From Bosea sp. PAMC 26642 (GTDB lineage Bacteria > Pseudomonadota > Alphaproteobacteria > Rhizobiales > Beijerinckiaceae): a stretch of 64,000 nt of DNA. Both the position numbers and the translations under genes were made by a program. This document shows, piece after piece, positions 41,772 to 52,134 of this stretch (the stretch's first letter is position 1; each line of letters opens with the position of its first letter). The notes below the pieces were generated by a model, which had not been told where the DNA came from, searched no databases, and saw only the letters and a list, made by a program, of their open reading frames with translations. The stretch lies in contig NZ_CP014301.1 of assembly GCF_001562255.1 (NCBI RefSeq), positions 4,247,501 to 4,311,500 of the forward strand, given 5' to 3'.

Positions 41772-42881
41772 ATGCGGGATTTGCTATCGGATCTGTCGGA
41801 TGGGCTGAAGGCCCTGGCGCCTGCGCGCTTTCCTTATCGGCGCTTCGCGCTGGCGCTGCTGCTGGGCGGGGTCGGCGGCTGGCTCTTCGTGCAGGCGCGT
41901 CTGCCTTTGCCGTGGATGCTGGGCTCGATGGTGGTGTGCACCAGTGCCGCTCTGCTCAGCCTCCCCGTCGCGGCTCCTGCCGTGATCCGGCCGCCTATGA
42001 CAGCCGTCATCGGCGTCATGCTCGGTGCCGGCTTCCGGCCCGAGGTCATTGCTCAGTTGCTGAACTGGCTGCCGACGCTGATCGGTCTCGTGCTGTTCAT
42101 GGCGGCCTGCGCCGTCACCTGTGTCGCCTATTTCCGCCGCGTCGGCGGCTTCGACCCGGTCACGGCCTTCTTCGCCGGGATGCCGGGCGGGCTGGTCGAA
42201 ATGGTGACGATCGGCGAGGAGAAGGGCGGCGATGCCAGCATCATCGCGCTGATCCACTCCGCCCGTATCCTGCTCGTGGTGATGACGCTGCCCTTCATCG
42301 TGCAGTGGATCGGCGGGGTCCAGCTTGGCGGCGCTCGCGTCTCCGGGCCATCGATCGCGCAGACGCCAGTTTTCGCTGAACTGGCGCTCGTCGGCTGCGG
42401 CATCGCCGGCGTTCTAATCGGGCACTGGCTGAAGCTGCCCGCGAAGTTTCTGCTCGGACCGATGCTGGTCAGCGCGCTCGTGCATCTTTTCGGCTGGAGC
42501 GATTCGGTCCCGCCCTTCGAGATCGTCAACGCCGCGCAGCTCGTGCTGGGCGTCACCATCGGCTGCCGCTTCGTCGGCACCGCGCCGAGGACAATTCTGC
42601 GCGTGCTGGCGCTCTCGGTCGGCTCGACCGTGATCCTGCTGACGTTGACGCTCGCCTTCGCATGGCTCGTCGCCCGGGTCTCGGTTCATGGCCACGTGCC
42701 GCTGATCCTGGCCTATTCGCCAGGTGGGCTTGCCGAGATGAGCCTGATTGCGCTGGCGCTGCACACCGAAGTTGCCTTCGTCGCGGCGCACCACATCGTC
42801 CGCGTCTTCCTGGTGATGGTCGGCGCGGGCCCGTTGTTCGGCGCGATCATGCGGCGCGGAGCGGTCAAGCCGGCCGAGTAG
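41772..42881 (+). CDS. AbrB-family (ammonia monooxygenase-like) membrane protein
   Basis: A 369-residue protein with about ten membrane spans in two repeated halves, each with the AbrB pattern (PWMLGSMVVCT..., LLGPMLVSALVHLFGWSD) and a PGG motif (FAGMPGGLVEMVTIG and AYSPGGLAEMSLIALALH). The family name comes from an old link to ammonia monooxygenase regulation in Pseudomonas; transport is likely but the substrate is unknown. It stands alone, 282 bp from aapJ and convergent with the GT4 gene. Confidence 0.85.
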   Translation: MRDLLSDLSDGLKALAPARFPYRRFALALLLGGVGGWLFVQARLPLPWMLGSMVVCTSAALLSLPVAAPAVIRPPMTAVIGVMLGAGFRPEVIAQLLNWLPTLIGLVLFMAACAVTCVAYFRRVGGFDPVTAFFAGMPGGLVEMVTIGEEKGGDASIIALIHSARILLVVMTLPFIVQWIGGVQLGGARVSGPSIAQTPVFAELALVGCGIAGVLIGHWLKLPAKFLLGPMLVSALVHLFGWSDSVPPFEIVNAAQLVLGVTIGCRFVGTAPRTILRVLALSVGSTVILLTLTLAFAWLVARVSVHGHVPLILAYSPGGLAEMSLIALALHTEVAFVAAHHIVRVFLVMVGAGPLFGAIMRRGAVKPAE

Positions 42882-42894
42882 GAGAAAGCCTCGG

Positions 42895-44070
42895 TCAAGC
42901 CGCTCCTGCAGCCTTCAAACCCTGATCGAGACCGGCAGCAAGCGCAGCGCGCTGCGTCGCCAGGAAGGCGGCGCTGTCGTGGCGCTGCCGGTCGCCGACG
43001 CGGATGACGGCGAGCCTGGCCTCGAGAGCCTGAGCGAAATCCTGCGCCGTGTCGGCGATGGTGACGTTGGGTGGAACCTGCGCGAAGCCCCGGCAGGACA
43101 GTGTCGTCGCTACGGCTGGCAAGCCCAGTTGCAAGGTCTCGACCGTCTTGAGCTGGACGCCGGTGCCACCCCGGCTCGACAGTGCCACGATGCGGCAGGA
43201 GCGCAGGAAGGCATCGGCGTCGGGCACGCGCCCGACCAGCCGCACCTGCGGCGGCAGAGGCGGCATCTCGGCGGGAAACCGGCCCGCGACCGCGACCGTG
43301 ACGTCGCCGGGCAGAAGCGGGCAGACCTCACGCAGGAACCAGTCGAGCCCGATGAAGTTCGGGGCCCAGGTCCAGGTGCCGATCAGGCCGATGTCATAGG
43401 CGGCGGACGCCTCGACGAGTCCAGTGGGCGCCAGCGCTGCGGCGGCCGTGACCAGAGGTAATATGGCGGACTTGTCCTGAAAGGCCGGACCGAGCGCCGC
43501 GCGGTCCTCCTCGGCCAGCGTCCAGACGAAGCGCGCCTTGTCCCAAAGCCTGCGCTCGATACGCTCCAGAAGGCGGCCCTCGCGGGCAAAGAGCCAGCGC
43601 ATCACGGGATTCGTCTGATGCCCGGCCGTATGCCGGTTCGAGACATGCTCGATATTATGTTCCACCAACACGCATGGACCGAGCGTCAGCAACTCGGGGA
43701 AGGCACCGGGCAGCATCACCGAATTCAGCACGATGGCGTCGAAGGGTCCGCGGGCACGCACGGCCTCGACCAGCCGCCCCCGCCCCGCGAGCCAGAGCTT
43801 GGCGCAGGCGACGGGCAGACCTGTCGCAAGCGCGGTGCTGAGCCAGAGCAGCTTTCGCCCGGGCGGAACGACCGCGTTCTCGATATCGACGGCATCGACG
43901 ACCACGGCCCGGTCCGGATCGGCGGGGGTTTCGCCTGGCCGCAGGAAACCGAAGGCGGTCACGTCATGCCCGGCGGCGCGCAAAGCATCGAGGATTCCGC
44001 CATTGGCGATCTCGAAACCGGTATCGGGCCGTGCGACCGGGATCAGCGTGGTGAGAAAGGCAAGGCGCAA
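42895..44070 (-). CDS. Glycosyltransferase, GT4-like
   Basis: A 391-residue protein with a GT-B fold. The N-terminal domain has MRLAFLTTLIPVARPDTGFE and a VEHNIEHVSN segment. The C-terminal domain has GLIGTWTWAPNFIGLDWF, LVGRVPDADAFLRSCRIVAL and GTGVQLKTVETLQLGLPAVA, matching sugar-nucleotide-binding GT1/GT4 transferases. The start is TTG at 44070. The donor and acceptor are unknown; a role in surface glycan is likely. It is divergent from a GT2 gene with 107 bp between. Confidence 0.8.
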   Translation of the reverse strand: MRLAFLTTLIPVARPDTGFEIANGGILDALRAAGHDVTAFGFLRPGETPADPDRAVVVDAVDIENAVVPPGRKLLWLSTALATGLPVACAKLWLAGRGRLVEAVRARGPFDAIVLNSVMLPGAFPELLTLGPCVLVEHNIEHVSNRHTAGHQTNPVMRWLFAREGRLLERIERRLWDKARFVWTLAEEDRAALGPAFQDKSAILPLVTAAAALAPTGLVEASAAYDIGLIGTWTWAPNFIGLDWFLREVCPLLPGDVTVAVAGRFPAEMPPLPPQVRLVGRVPDADAFLRSCRIVALSSRGGTGVQLKTVETLQLGLPAVATTLSCRGFAQVPPNVTIADTAQDFAQALEARLAVIRVGDRQRHDSAAFLATQRAALAAGLDQGLKAAGAA

Positions 44071-44177
44071 GGCGGATCGTCCCCCGACGGATCATGCGCG
44101 AGACAGGCGGACCCACGCCGTAAGGCCAGGCCGCCGCGCATCGCCGAGCATCCTAGAGACGGAACCTTAAGCGATTC

Positions 44178-45245
44178 ATGCGCAGTTCGATGACGATGAC
44201 GCAGCATGTCCAGATCGCCGGGGCGGAAAGCATGGCGCAGCCTGCGCTCGTGAACGGCTTCGACGCGCCCGAGACCTTCGAAATCGTCGCTCGTTCGCCC
44301 GACGACGTATTGCGCGCCATCCAGAGCGTGGTCTGCGTGCCGACCTTCAAGCGGCCCGACATGCTGGAACGCACGCTGCGCTCGCTTGCCGCTCAAACCG
44401 GTGGGCATGAGTTCGCGGTCGTCGTCGTGGAGAACGAGGGCGTCGAGCGGGCCGGCGCCGCCCGCGCCACGGCCCTGCTTGAGGCCGGGTTGTTCGAGGG
44501 GCTCGTCATCGTCGAGCCGCGGCAGGGCAACTGCAAGGCCTACAACGCCGCCTGGCGCTGCGCATTGACGCGTTTTCCGGCGCTGCAGCAGATCCTCGGC
44601 ATCGACGACGACGAGGAGGCCGATCCGGGCTGGCTCGACGCCTTCCTGTCGGCGGCCAATCAGGCTCCGGCCGATCTGTTCGGCGGCTCGGTAACCTCGG
44701 TCTTCGAGGATACCTCGCGTGCTTTTCTGGCGGCGCATCCGGTATTCCGCTCGCACTACACCGCGTCAGGGCCGGTCGAGCGGCTTTATTCAAGCGCGAA
44801 CTACCTGATCCGCCGTCCCGTACTGGAACGGCTGGGCTTCCCCTTCCTCGACGAGCGTTTCGATTTCACCGGCGGCGGCGACACCGACTTCTTCACCCGC
44901 GCCGGCGCGGTCGGGTTTCGCTTTTGGTGGGTGCAGGAGGCGAGCCAGCGCGAGGTCATGCCGGCGCGCCGCACGCAGTTCGACTGGATCTGGGCGCGAG
45001 GCCTGCGCAACGGCGCGCTCTCGGCCGCGATCGACCGGCGCAGCCAGCCGGGCCCGGTCGGACGCCTGCAGGTTTTGGCAAAGTCCCTCGCCCTGTTCGG
45101 CGCCGCGCCTTTTCGCGCGATCCTTCTTGGGCTGCGCACGAAATCGGCCCTGATCGGGCTCTATCACGTCCAGGTCGCGCTCGGCCGGCTGATCTCGGAA
45201 TTCGGCGTCCAGAACGAGCAATACCGTCAGCCCGAAAAGAACTGA
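44178..45245 (+). CDS. Glycosyltransferase family 2 protein
   Basis: A 355-residue GT-A transferase without membrane spans. Nucleotide-binding CVPTFKRPDMLERTLRSLAA and the metal site IDDDEEADPGWLDAF are seen, followed by the acceptor region DFTGGGDTDFFTRAG. The EPRQGNCKAYNAAW segment is standard GT2. In-frame ATGs at 44190 and 44232 are alternative starts. It shares a control region with the GT4 gene. Confidence 0.85.
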   Translation: MRSSMTMTQHVQIAGAESMAQPALVNGFDAPETFEIVARSPDDVLRAIQSVVCVPTFKRPDMLERTLRSLAAQTGGHEFAVVVVENEGVERAGAARATALLEAGLFEGLVIVEPRQGNCKAYNAAWRCALTRFPALQQILGIDDDEEADPGWLDAFLSAANQAPADLFGGSVTSVFEDTSRAFLAAHPVFRSHYTASGPVERLYSSANYLIRRPVLERLGFPFLDERFDFTGGGDTDFFTRAGAVGFRFWWVQEASQREVMPARRTQFDWIWARGLRNGALSAAIDRRSQPGPVGRLQVLAKSLALFGAAPFRAILLGLRTKSALIGLYHVQVALGRLISEFGVQNEQYRQPEKN

Positions 45246-45259
45246 GCCGCCCGGCTTCG

Positions 45260-46273
45260 TTACACTTGGGGCGGGATGGCGGCCCCAGATATCGAGGCGG
45301 ACACGCCCCTGAAAGCCGACACAAGGGCGGACTGGCGGTCCACGGCCGGTGCCAAGGCCAACGGCGGCGCCGCGAGATCCACGGTCTCGACCAGAAAGTC
45401 GATGAAGGCGCGCACCCGTGCCGGCAGCTTGCCGCCATGGCCGACATAGACGGCGTTGACCTCCTCGACATCGCCGGGATTGAACGCCTGAAGCACCGGG
45501 ACGAGGCGCCCCTCCGCGATGTCGCGGCCGATATGGAAGAGCGACAGCCGCGCCAGACCCTGCCCCTGCAGCGCCAGCAACCTGGCGCTCTCGCCATCAC
45601 CGACCGTGACGCGGCCATGGGCCGGCACGGAGAGACGCTTGCCATCGACGCGAAACAGCCATTCGTCGCAATGGCGGGCGAAGTTGAAGGTGATCAGGTC
45701 GTGGCGCTGGAGATCGGCGACGCCTTCGGGGGCCGGTTTGCGCGCCAGATAGTCCGGCGAGGCGACGACCGCCATCGCGCCTTCACCGAGCTTGCGCGCC
45801 AGCAGCTGCGAGGACCGCAGCGGGCCGACGCGGATCGCCACATCGGCGCGCTCGTCCATCAGGTCGATGACCTGATCGGTGATGGTGATGTCGAGCTGCA
45901 CTCCGGGATAAGCCGCCATGAAGCGCGGCGCTAGCGGCAGAAGATAATGCCGGCCGAACGGGACGTTCGAATTCACCCGGAGACGCCCGCGCGGGATCTG
46001 GCAGACCGCGACGGAACGCTCGGCCTCGTCGAGATCGCTCAGCACGCGCAGCGCATGGACGTGGAAGGTCGCGCCTTCGTCGGTGAGCTGGAGCTTGCGC
46101 GTCGAGCGGATCATCAGCCTGACACCGAGCCGCGCCTCCAGCCGTGCCACGAGCTTGCTGACCGCCGAGGGCGTCATCCGCATGGCGCGTGCCGCCGGCG
46201 AGAAACCGCCGAGTTCGACGACGCGGGCAAAGACCTCCATCTCTCCCGAGCGATTGATCTCCTGACGCGGCAT
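45260..46273 (-). CDS. LysR-family transcription regulator
   Basis: A 337-residue regulator. The N-terminal winged helix (MEVFARVVELGGFSPAARAM then TPSAVSKLVARLEARLGVRL) and a periplasmic-binding-like effector domain (about 95-300) are clear. It is divergent from an MFS pump and aldo/keto reductase, and a LysR-type palindrome lies in between, so it should control them and itself. The inducer is unknown. C-terminal residues after about 300 are low-complexity. Confidence 0.93.
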   Translation of the reverse strand: MPRQEINRSGEMEVFARVVELGGFSPAARAMRMTPSAVSKLVARLEARLGVRLMIRSTRKLQLTDEGATFHVHALRVLSDLDEAERSVAVCQIPRGRLRVNSNVPFGRHYLLPLAPRFMAAYPGVQLDITITDQVIDLMDERADVAIRVGPLRSSQLLARKLGEGAMAVVASPDYLARKPAPEGVADLQRHDLITFNFARHCDEWLFRVDGKRLSVPAHGRVTVGDGESARLLALQGQGLARLSLFHIGRDIAEGRLVPVLQAFNPGDVEEVNAVYVGHGGKLPARVRAFIDFLVETVDLAAPPLALAPAVDRQSALVSAFRGVSASISGAAIPPQV

Positions 46274-46290
46274 GATGACTTCATCTCACA

Positions 46291-46311
46291 ATTGCATGTC
46301 CCACAGGCAAT
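46291..46311. promoter_or_regulatory. LysR-type operator
   Basis: ATTGC-N11-GCAAT, a perfect T-N11-A palindrome, 18 bp upstream of the LysR start and 59 bp upstream of the MFS start. This is the standard geometry for a LysR recognition site in a divergent promoter. Confidence 0.7.
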
Positions 46312-46369
46312 CTAATTCATAAGCCGTGGACACGCCATCTTGCGGCCTCATCCTTGCTGCGGAGGCGTC

Positions 46370-47554
46370 ATGCCCATTGCCCTCTATGCCCTCACGGTCG
46401 GCGCCTTCGGCATCGGCGTCACCGAATTCGTCATCATGGGCCTGCTGCTGCAGGTCTCGGGCGATCTCGGCATCTCGATCCCGACCGCCGGACTGCTGAT
46501 GACCGGTTATGCGCTCGGCGTCTTCGTCGGCGCGCCGATCCTGACGATCGCGACCCGGACTCTGCCGCGCAAGACCGTGCTGCTGGTTCTGATGGCGATC
46601 TTCACGCTCGGCAATCTCGCAGCGGCGCTGTCGCCGAGCTTCGGCTGGCTGATGGCGGCCCGGATCGTCACCGCACTGGCGCATGGCACCTTCTTCGGCG
46701 TCGGCTCGCTCGTCGCGACCGGCCTCGTGCCGCCCGAGCGCAAGGCCTCGGCGATCGCGATCATGTTCACCGGGCTGACGCTGGCGACCTTGCTCGGCGT
46801 GCCCTTCGGCTCCTGGCTCGGGCTCGCCTTCGGCTGGCGCTCGACCTTCTGGGCCGTGACCGCGATCGGCGTGCTCGCCTTCGTCATCCTGGCGCTGTTC
46901 GTGCCGCGCGAGCGCAAGGTCGAGGTGCTGCCGGCGTTGTCCGAGGAACTGGCGGTGCTGGCCCGGCCGCAGGTGCAGCTCGGCCTGCTGATGACGGTGC
47001 TCGGCTTCGGCGGCATCTTCGCGGTGTTCACCTATATCCAGCCCCTGCTGGTCGAGCTTGCCGGCTATAGCGAGGCGGCGGTCTCGCCGATCCTGCTCGT
47101 CTTCGGCGCCGGCCTCGTCGCCGGCAACCTGCTCGGCGGACGCTGGGCCGATCGCAGCCTCGCGCCGGCCCTGATCGGCACGCTGGCTTTGCTGACGCTG
47201 GCGCTGTTTGCCTCAGGCTTCGCCTTCCATGGCCGGATCGGTGCGGTGGTCGCGGCCTTCGCGCTGGGCGCGGCCGCCTTCGCGACCGTGGCCCCGCTGC
47301 AGATGTGGGTGCTGCAGCAGGCCGGTGGCGCCGGGCAGGGGCTGGCCTCGAGCCTCAACATCGCCGCCTTCAATCTCGGCAACGCCTTCGGCGCCTGGCT
47401 CGGTGGTTTTGTGATCTCGCATGGGCCGGGACTCGCCGGCATCGCGCTGATCGCCTCGCTCGTTCCGCTCGCGGCATTGGCCCTGGCGGGGCTCGCACTC
47501 GCCCTCAAGCGTCGCTCGGCGCGTCACGATAACGCCGTCTCACAGGGAGCCTGA
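46370..47554 (+). CDS. MFS efflux transporter, AraJ/YdhP type
   Basis: A 394-residue protein with 12 membrane spans. MPIALYALTVGAFGIGVTEF starts the first helix as in sugar/drug antiporters of the AraJ/YdhP group; TGYALGVFVGAPILT and the loop RTLPRKTVLLVLM are the MFS A-motif region. GGAGG lies five bases before the ATG at 46370. It overlaps neither neighbour but is four bases from the aldo/keto reductase start, so both are one transcript under the LysR regulator. Confidence 0.9.
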   Translation: MPIALYALTVGAFGIGVTEFVIMGLLLQVSGDLGISIPTAGLLMTGYALGVFVGAPILTIATRTLPRKTVLLVLMAIFTLGNLAAALSPSFGWLMAARIVTALAHGTFFGVGSLVATGLVPPERKASAIAIMFTGLTLATLLGVPFGSWLGLAFGWRSTFWAVTAIGVLAFVILALFVPRERKVEVLPALSEELAVLARPQVQLGLLMTVLGFGGIFAVFTYIQPLLVELAGYSEAAVSPILLVFGAGLVAGNLLGGRWADRSLAPALIGTLALLTLALFASGFAFHGRIGAVVAAFALGAAAFATVAPLQMWVLQQAGGAGQGLASSLNIAAFNLGNAFGAWLGGFVISHGPGLAGIALIASLVPLAALALAGLALALKRRSARHDNAVSQGA

Positions 47555-47558
47555 CACC

Positions 47559-48593
<1,035 letters not shown>

Positions 48594-48614
48594 GCACGGC
48601 GGCAAGCGCCTGCC

Positions 48615-49181
48615 TCATCTCGGCGCGCGCTTGGCCAAAATGCGCTGCAGCGTCCGGCGATGCATCCCCAGCCGGCGGGCGGTTTCCGAGACGTTGCGGT
48701 TGCAGAGTTCGTAGACGCGCTGGATGTGTTCCCAGCGCACGCGGTCGGCCGACATCGGGTTTTCGGGAGGCATCGGACGCGAATCGCGCGCCGCGGCGAG
48801 CGCCGAATGGATCTCGTCGGCATCGGCAGGCTTGGCCAGGAAATCGAAAGCGCCAAGCTTCACGGCGCTGACGGCGGTGGCGATGTTGCCATAGCCGGTC
48901 AGAACGATGCCGCGCGCATCGGGCCGGCGCTCCTTGAGGCGGGCGATGACGTCGAGACCGTTCCCGTCGGCGAGGCGCAGATCGATTACCGCGAAGGCCG
49001 GCGCCGCCTCCTCGACTGCCGCGAGACCCGCCGAGACGCTTTCGGCGGTCCGCACCGAATAGCCGCGCCCCTCCATCGCCCGCGCCAACCGGGTCAGGAA
49101 GGGCTTGTCATCATCGACGAGCAGCAGCGACATGTCCGCAGCAGTCCCGGCGGGGGCGAATTCGTCCAGCACGTCTTGCAT
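48615..49181 (-). CDS. regA: Response regulator RegA/ActR
   Basis: A 188-residue global redox regulator. The receiver domain has the acidic pocket VDDDKPFLTRLARAMEGRGY and phospho-acceptor D67 in FAVIDLRLADGNG. The C-terminal Fis-type helix-turn-helix is NVSETARRLGMHRRTLQRIL, a hallmark. AAGGAGAG lies about seven bases before the ATG at 49181. It follows regB by 78 bases on the same strand. RegA homologues control respiration, nitrogen fixation and CO2 fixation in response to quinone redox state. Confidence 0.95.
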   Translation of the reverse strand: MQDVLDEFAPAGTAADMSLLLVDDDKPFLTRLARAMEGRGYSVRTAESVSAGLAAVEEAAPAFAVIDLRLADGNGLDVIARLKERRPDARGIVLTGYGNIATAVSAVKLGAFDFLAKPADADEIHSALAAARDSRPMPPENPMSADRVRWEHIQRVYELCNRNVSETARRLGMHRRTLQRILAKRAPR

Positions 49182-49259
49182 CGAAACTCTCCTTCCGGCG
49201 GGCCTGTCCCATCGGAATTCTAACACCGCTGTCGCTTGCACGACCCTTGATGTGGCGGC

Positions 49260-50612
49260 TCAGCTAACCCCATGTAGTGCCGAAGCTTCCGGGTTGGTAG
49301 GCCTTGCCGGCCTGAGATCGGCTTCGAAAACCGCGCGCAGCCAGACAATGCGGATCGAAGCACCGCTCGCAGGCTGCGGCAGGTTGGAGAATTCGATCGA
49401 GGCGCCACCGCGCTCCAGCAGCGTCTTGGCGATGAAAAGCCCGAGTCCAAGCCCGCCGCCGGCCCGGTTCTCGCCCGCGCCGCGCGAGAGATAGGGCTCG
49501 CCGGCCCGCATCAGCACATCGGGCGGAAAGCCCGGTCCGTCATCGGCAATGGTCAGGGTGACATGGCTCTGGGTCCAGCGCGCCGTGATCGTTACCGCCG
49601 AACGGGCGAAATCGACGGCGTTGTCGACGATATTGCCGAGGCCGTAGATCATGCCCGGATTGCGCCGGCAAATGGGCTCGGGCTTTTCGCCGAGCATCTC
49701 GATCTCGAAGGGCATACCGAACGGCCGCTGCGGCCCGGCCGCCTCTTCGATCAGCAGCCTCAGGCCCAGCTGGTCGAGGGGACCGGCATCGTCGTCCTGA
49801 AGGCTCGAAAGCTTGGCGAGGATACCGCGGCAACGCTCGACCTGTTCGCGCAGCAGCACGATGTCCTCGGCCATCTCACCCTCGGCCGGGGCGAGGCGTG
49901 AGAGTTCCCGCGCGACGAGCGCGATGGTGGCGAGCGGCGTCCCGAGCTCATGAGCCGCGGCGGCGGCGAGCCCATCGAGCTGCGAAAGATGCTGTTCGCG
50001 CGCCAGCACGAGCTCGGTCGCAGTCAGCGCATCGGAGAGATCGCGCGCCTCCTTGGCGACCCGCCAGGCATAGATGCCGGTGAAGGCGATACCCAGAACG
50101 AGCGCGATCCAGGTCCCGGCCTGATAGTAGGACGGCAGCACCGGGCGCCCGGGCCCGGCCCAGGGCAGCGGCAGATAGGTGACGTTGAGCAGCGTCGCCA
50201 GCACGACCGCGAGGATGCCGAGCAGCAGCGTACGCCGCGGCGGCAGGGCTGTCGCCGAGATCATCACCGGCGCAAGAAAGAGGATGGAGAAGGGGTTCTG
50301 CAGTCCGCCGGTGAGATAAAGCAGGGCGGCGAGCTGGATGATGTCGAAGGCCAGCAGCGCCGTCGCAGCGCCTTCATTCAGCCGATGACTAAGCGGAAAG
50401 CGGATCCGCAGCGCGATGTTGAGCCATGCCGATACGGCGATGACGGCAAAACACCAGCCGAAGGGCAGGATAAAGCCGAGGCCGAAATGCACGCCCGTCA
50501 CCGCCAGGCTCTGGCCGGCGATGGCGAGCCAACGCAGCCGCACCAGCGTGTCGAGGCGAAGATGCCGGTTCGACCGGGCGAGCGCGGGAGCCGAGAAATC
50601 GAATTCGGTCAT
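49260..50612 (-). CDS. regB: Redox sensor histidine kinase RegB/ActS
   Basis: A 450-residue kinase with six membrane spans in the first 185 residues, including the quinone-binding GGLQNPF at 102-108. The H-box AAAAHELGTPLATI has H221, and the redox-sensitive cysteine is C261 in ERCRGIL. The ATPase domain has NIVDNAVDFA, ADDGPGFPP and GGGLGLGLFIAKTL. All RegB hallmarks are intact, so it should sense ubiquinone redox state and phosphorylate RegA. No senC/prrC gene is beside the pair. Confidence 0.96.
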   Translation of the reverse strand: MTEFDFSAPALARSNRHLRLDTLVRLRWLAIAGQSLAVTGVHFGLGFILPFGWCFAVIAVSAWLNIALRIRFPLSHRLNEGAATALLAFDIIQLAALLYLTGGLQNPFSILFLAPVMISATALPPRRTLLLGILAVVLATLLNVTYLPLPWAGPGRPVLPSYYQAGTWIALVLGIAFTGIYAWRVAKEARDLSDALTATELVLAREQHLSQLDGLAAAAAHELGTPLATIALVARELSRLAPAEGEMAEDIVLLREQVERCRGILAKLSSLQDDDAGPLDQLGLRLLIEEAAGPQRPFGMPFEIEMLGEKPEPICRRNPGMIYGLGNIVDNAVDFARSAVTITARWTQSHVTLTIADDGPGFPPDVLMRAGEPYLSRGAGENRAGGGLGLGLFIAKTLLERGGASIEFSNLPQPASGASIRIVWLRAVFEADLRPARPTNPEASALHGVS

Positions 50613-50789
50613 GGCGCGGATCTAGGGCCGATGCGGGGCGATCGTCTGTGGCAAATCAGCATCGCAGGAAAGTCTTAGCCTTTTGCCGGCTTGAATGAGA
50701 ACAAAATAGACCTACGGTGCGTTCATGCTGCGGCGCATCATCGGTTCGATGCGCCTGCAGGGGTTTGTTCTCGCATGTATGGGGCCGCC

Positions 50790-52091
50790 ATGTCGTATGC
50801 CTACCATGCCTATGAAGCCATTCACATGATGGTCGGGCCGGCGCGGGGTTTCTCCGACGCCATGAACCTGGCCTTCAAGAATCCCGCCAATCCGCTGACC
50901 TATACGCCCTTCGGGCGCACGATGGCGGCCGCGTCCGAGCTGTTCGAGCGCACGACGCGGCGCTACGGCAAGCCCGCCTTCGATCTGCCGGAGACGACGA
51001 TCAACGGCGTCAAGGTTCCGGTCGAGGAGCGCATCGTCTGGGAGCGCCCGTTCTGCAAGCTGGTCTATTTCGACCGCAAGATCGAGGGACGGCGCAAGCC
51101 GCAGCCCAAGGTTCTGCTGGTAGCGCCGATGTCGGGCCATTACGCCACGCTGCTGCGCGGTACGGTCGAGGCCTTCCTGCCCGGCCATGAGGTCTACATC
51201 ACCGACTGGGTCGATGCGCGGCTTGTACCGTTGAGCGCCGGCCGTTTCGATCTCGACGACTATATCGACTACGTCATCGCCATGCTGCAGAAACTCGGGC
51301 CCGACACCCATGTCATGGCCGTCTGCCAGCCTTCCGTTCCGGTACTCGCCGCCGCAGCCCGCATGGAGGCCGAGAACGATCCTTGTGCGCCGCGTTCGAT
51401 GACGCTGATGGGCGGGCCGATCGATACCAGGCGCTCGCCGACCGGCGTCAACAAGCTCGCCATGGATCGCGGCATCGACTGGTTCCGCGACAATTGCATC
51501 ACCAAGGTACCCTTCCCGCATCAGGGCTTCTTCCGTGAAGTCTATCCGGGCTTCCTGCAGCTCTCGGGCTTCATGGCGATGAATCTCGACCGGCATGTCA
51601 CGGCCCATTACGACATGTTCAAGCACCTGGTCAGGGGTGACGGCGACTCGGCCGAGAAGCACCGCGACTTCTACGACGAGTACATGGCGGTCATGGACCT
51701 GACCGCCGAATTCTATCTGCAGACGGTCGAGACCGTGTTCGTCGAGCACAATCTGCCCAAGGGCACGATGATGCATCGCGACAAGCCGGTTGACTGCTCG
51801 GCGATCCGGGGCGTCGCCCTGATGACGGTCGAGGGCGAGAACGACGACATCTCCGGCGTCGGCCAGACGCAGGCCGCCCATGACCTGTGTCCGAACATCC
51901 CGGACGACAAGCGCGTGCATTATCTCCAGAAGGGCGTCGGCCATTACGGTGTCTTCAACGGCTCGCGCTTTCGATCCGAGATCGCGCCGCGCATCTCCGA
52001 CTTCATGGTCAGCCTCGATATGGAGGCCGCCAAAAGCCGCCGCGACGCCAGCGCCGTCGAAGCGCGCAAGGCGCTGAAGATCGCGAGCTGA
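50790..52091 (+). CDS. phaZ: Intracellular poly(3-hydroxybutyrate) depolymerase
   Basis: A 433-residue alpha/beta hydrolase for mobilising stored PHB. The cysteine nucleophile C179 is in MAVCQPSVPVL, the pattern of intracellular PhaZ. VLLVAPMSGHYATLLRGTVE supplies the oxyanion region, and the C-terminal MTVEGENDDISGVGQT and GVGHYGVFNG hold the Asp and His. I use ATG 50790; ATG 50775 is possible, and still longer frames have no support. It is divergent from regB by 177 bp. Confidence 0.93.
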   Translation: MSYAYHAYEAIHMMVGPARGFSDAMNLAFKNPANPLTYTPFGRTMAAASELFERTTRRYGKPAFDLPETTINGVKVPVEERIVWERPFCKLVYFDRKIEGRRKPQPKVLLVAPMSGHYATLLRGTVEAFLPGHEVYITDWVDARLVPLSAGRFDLDDYIDYVIAMLQKLGPDTHVMAVCQPSVPVLAAAARMEAENDPCAPRSMTLMGGPIDTRRSPTGVNKLAMDRGIDWFRDNCITKVPFPHQGFFREVYPGFLQLSGFMAMNLDRHVTAHYDMFKHLVRGDGDSAEKHRDFYDEYMAVMDLTAEFYLQTVETVFVEHNLPKGTMMHRDKPVDCSAIRGVALMTVEGENDDISGVGQTQAAHDLCPNIPDDKRVHYLQKGVGHYGVFNGSRFRSEIAPRISDFMVSLDMEAAKSRRDASAVEARKALKIAS

Positions 52092-52134
52092 AGCCTCTTC
52101 CGCAGCGCCCGCGAATCCGGCACCATCACGGGCG

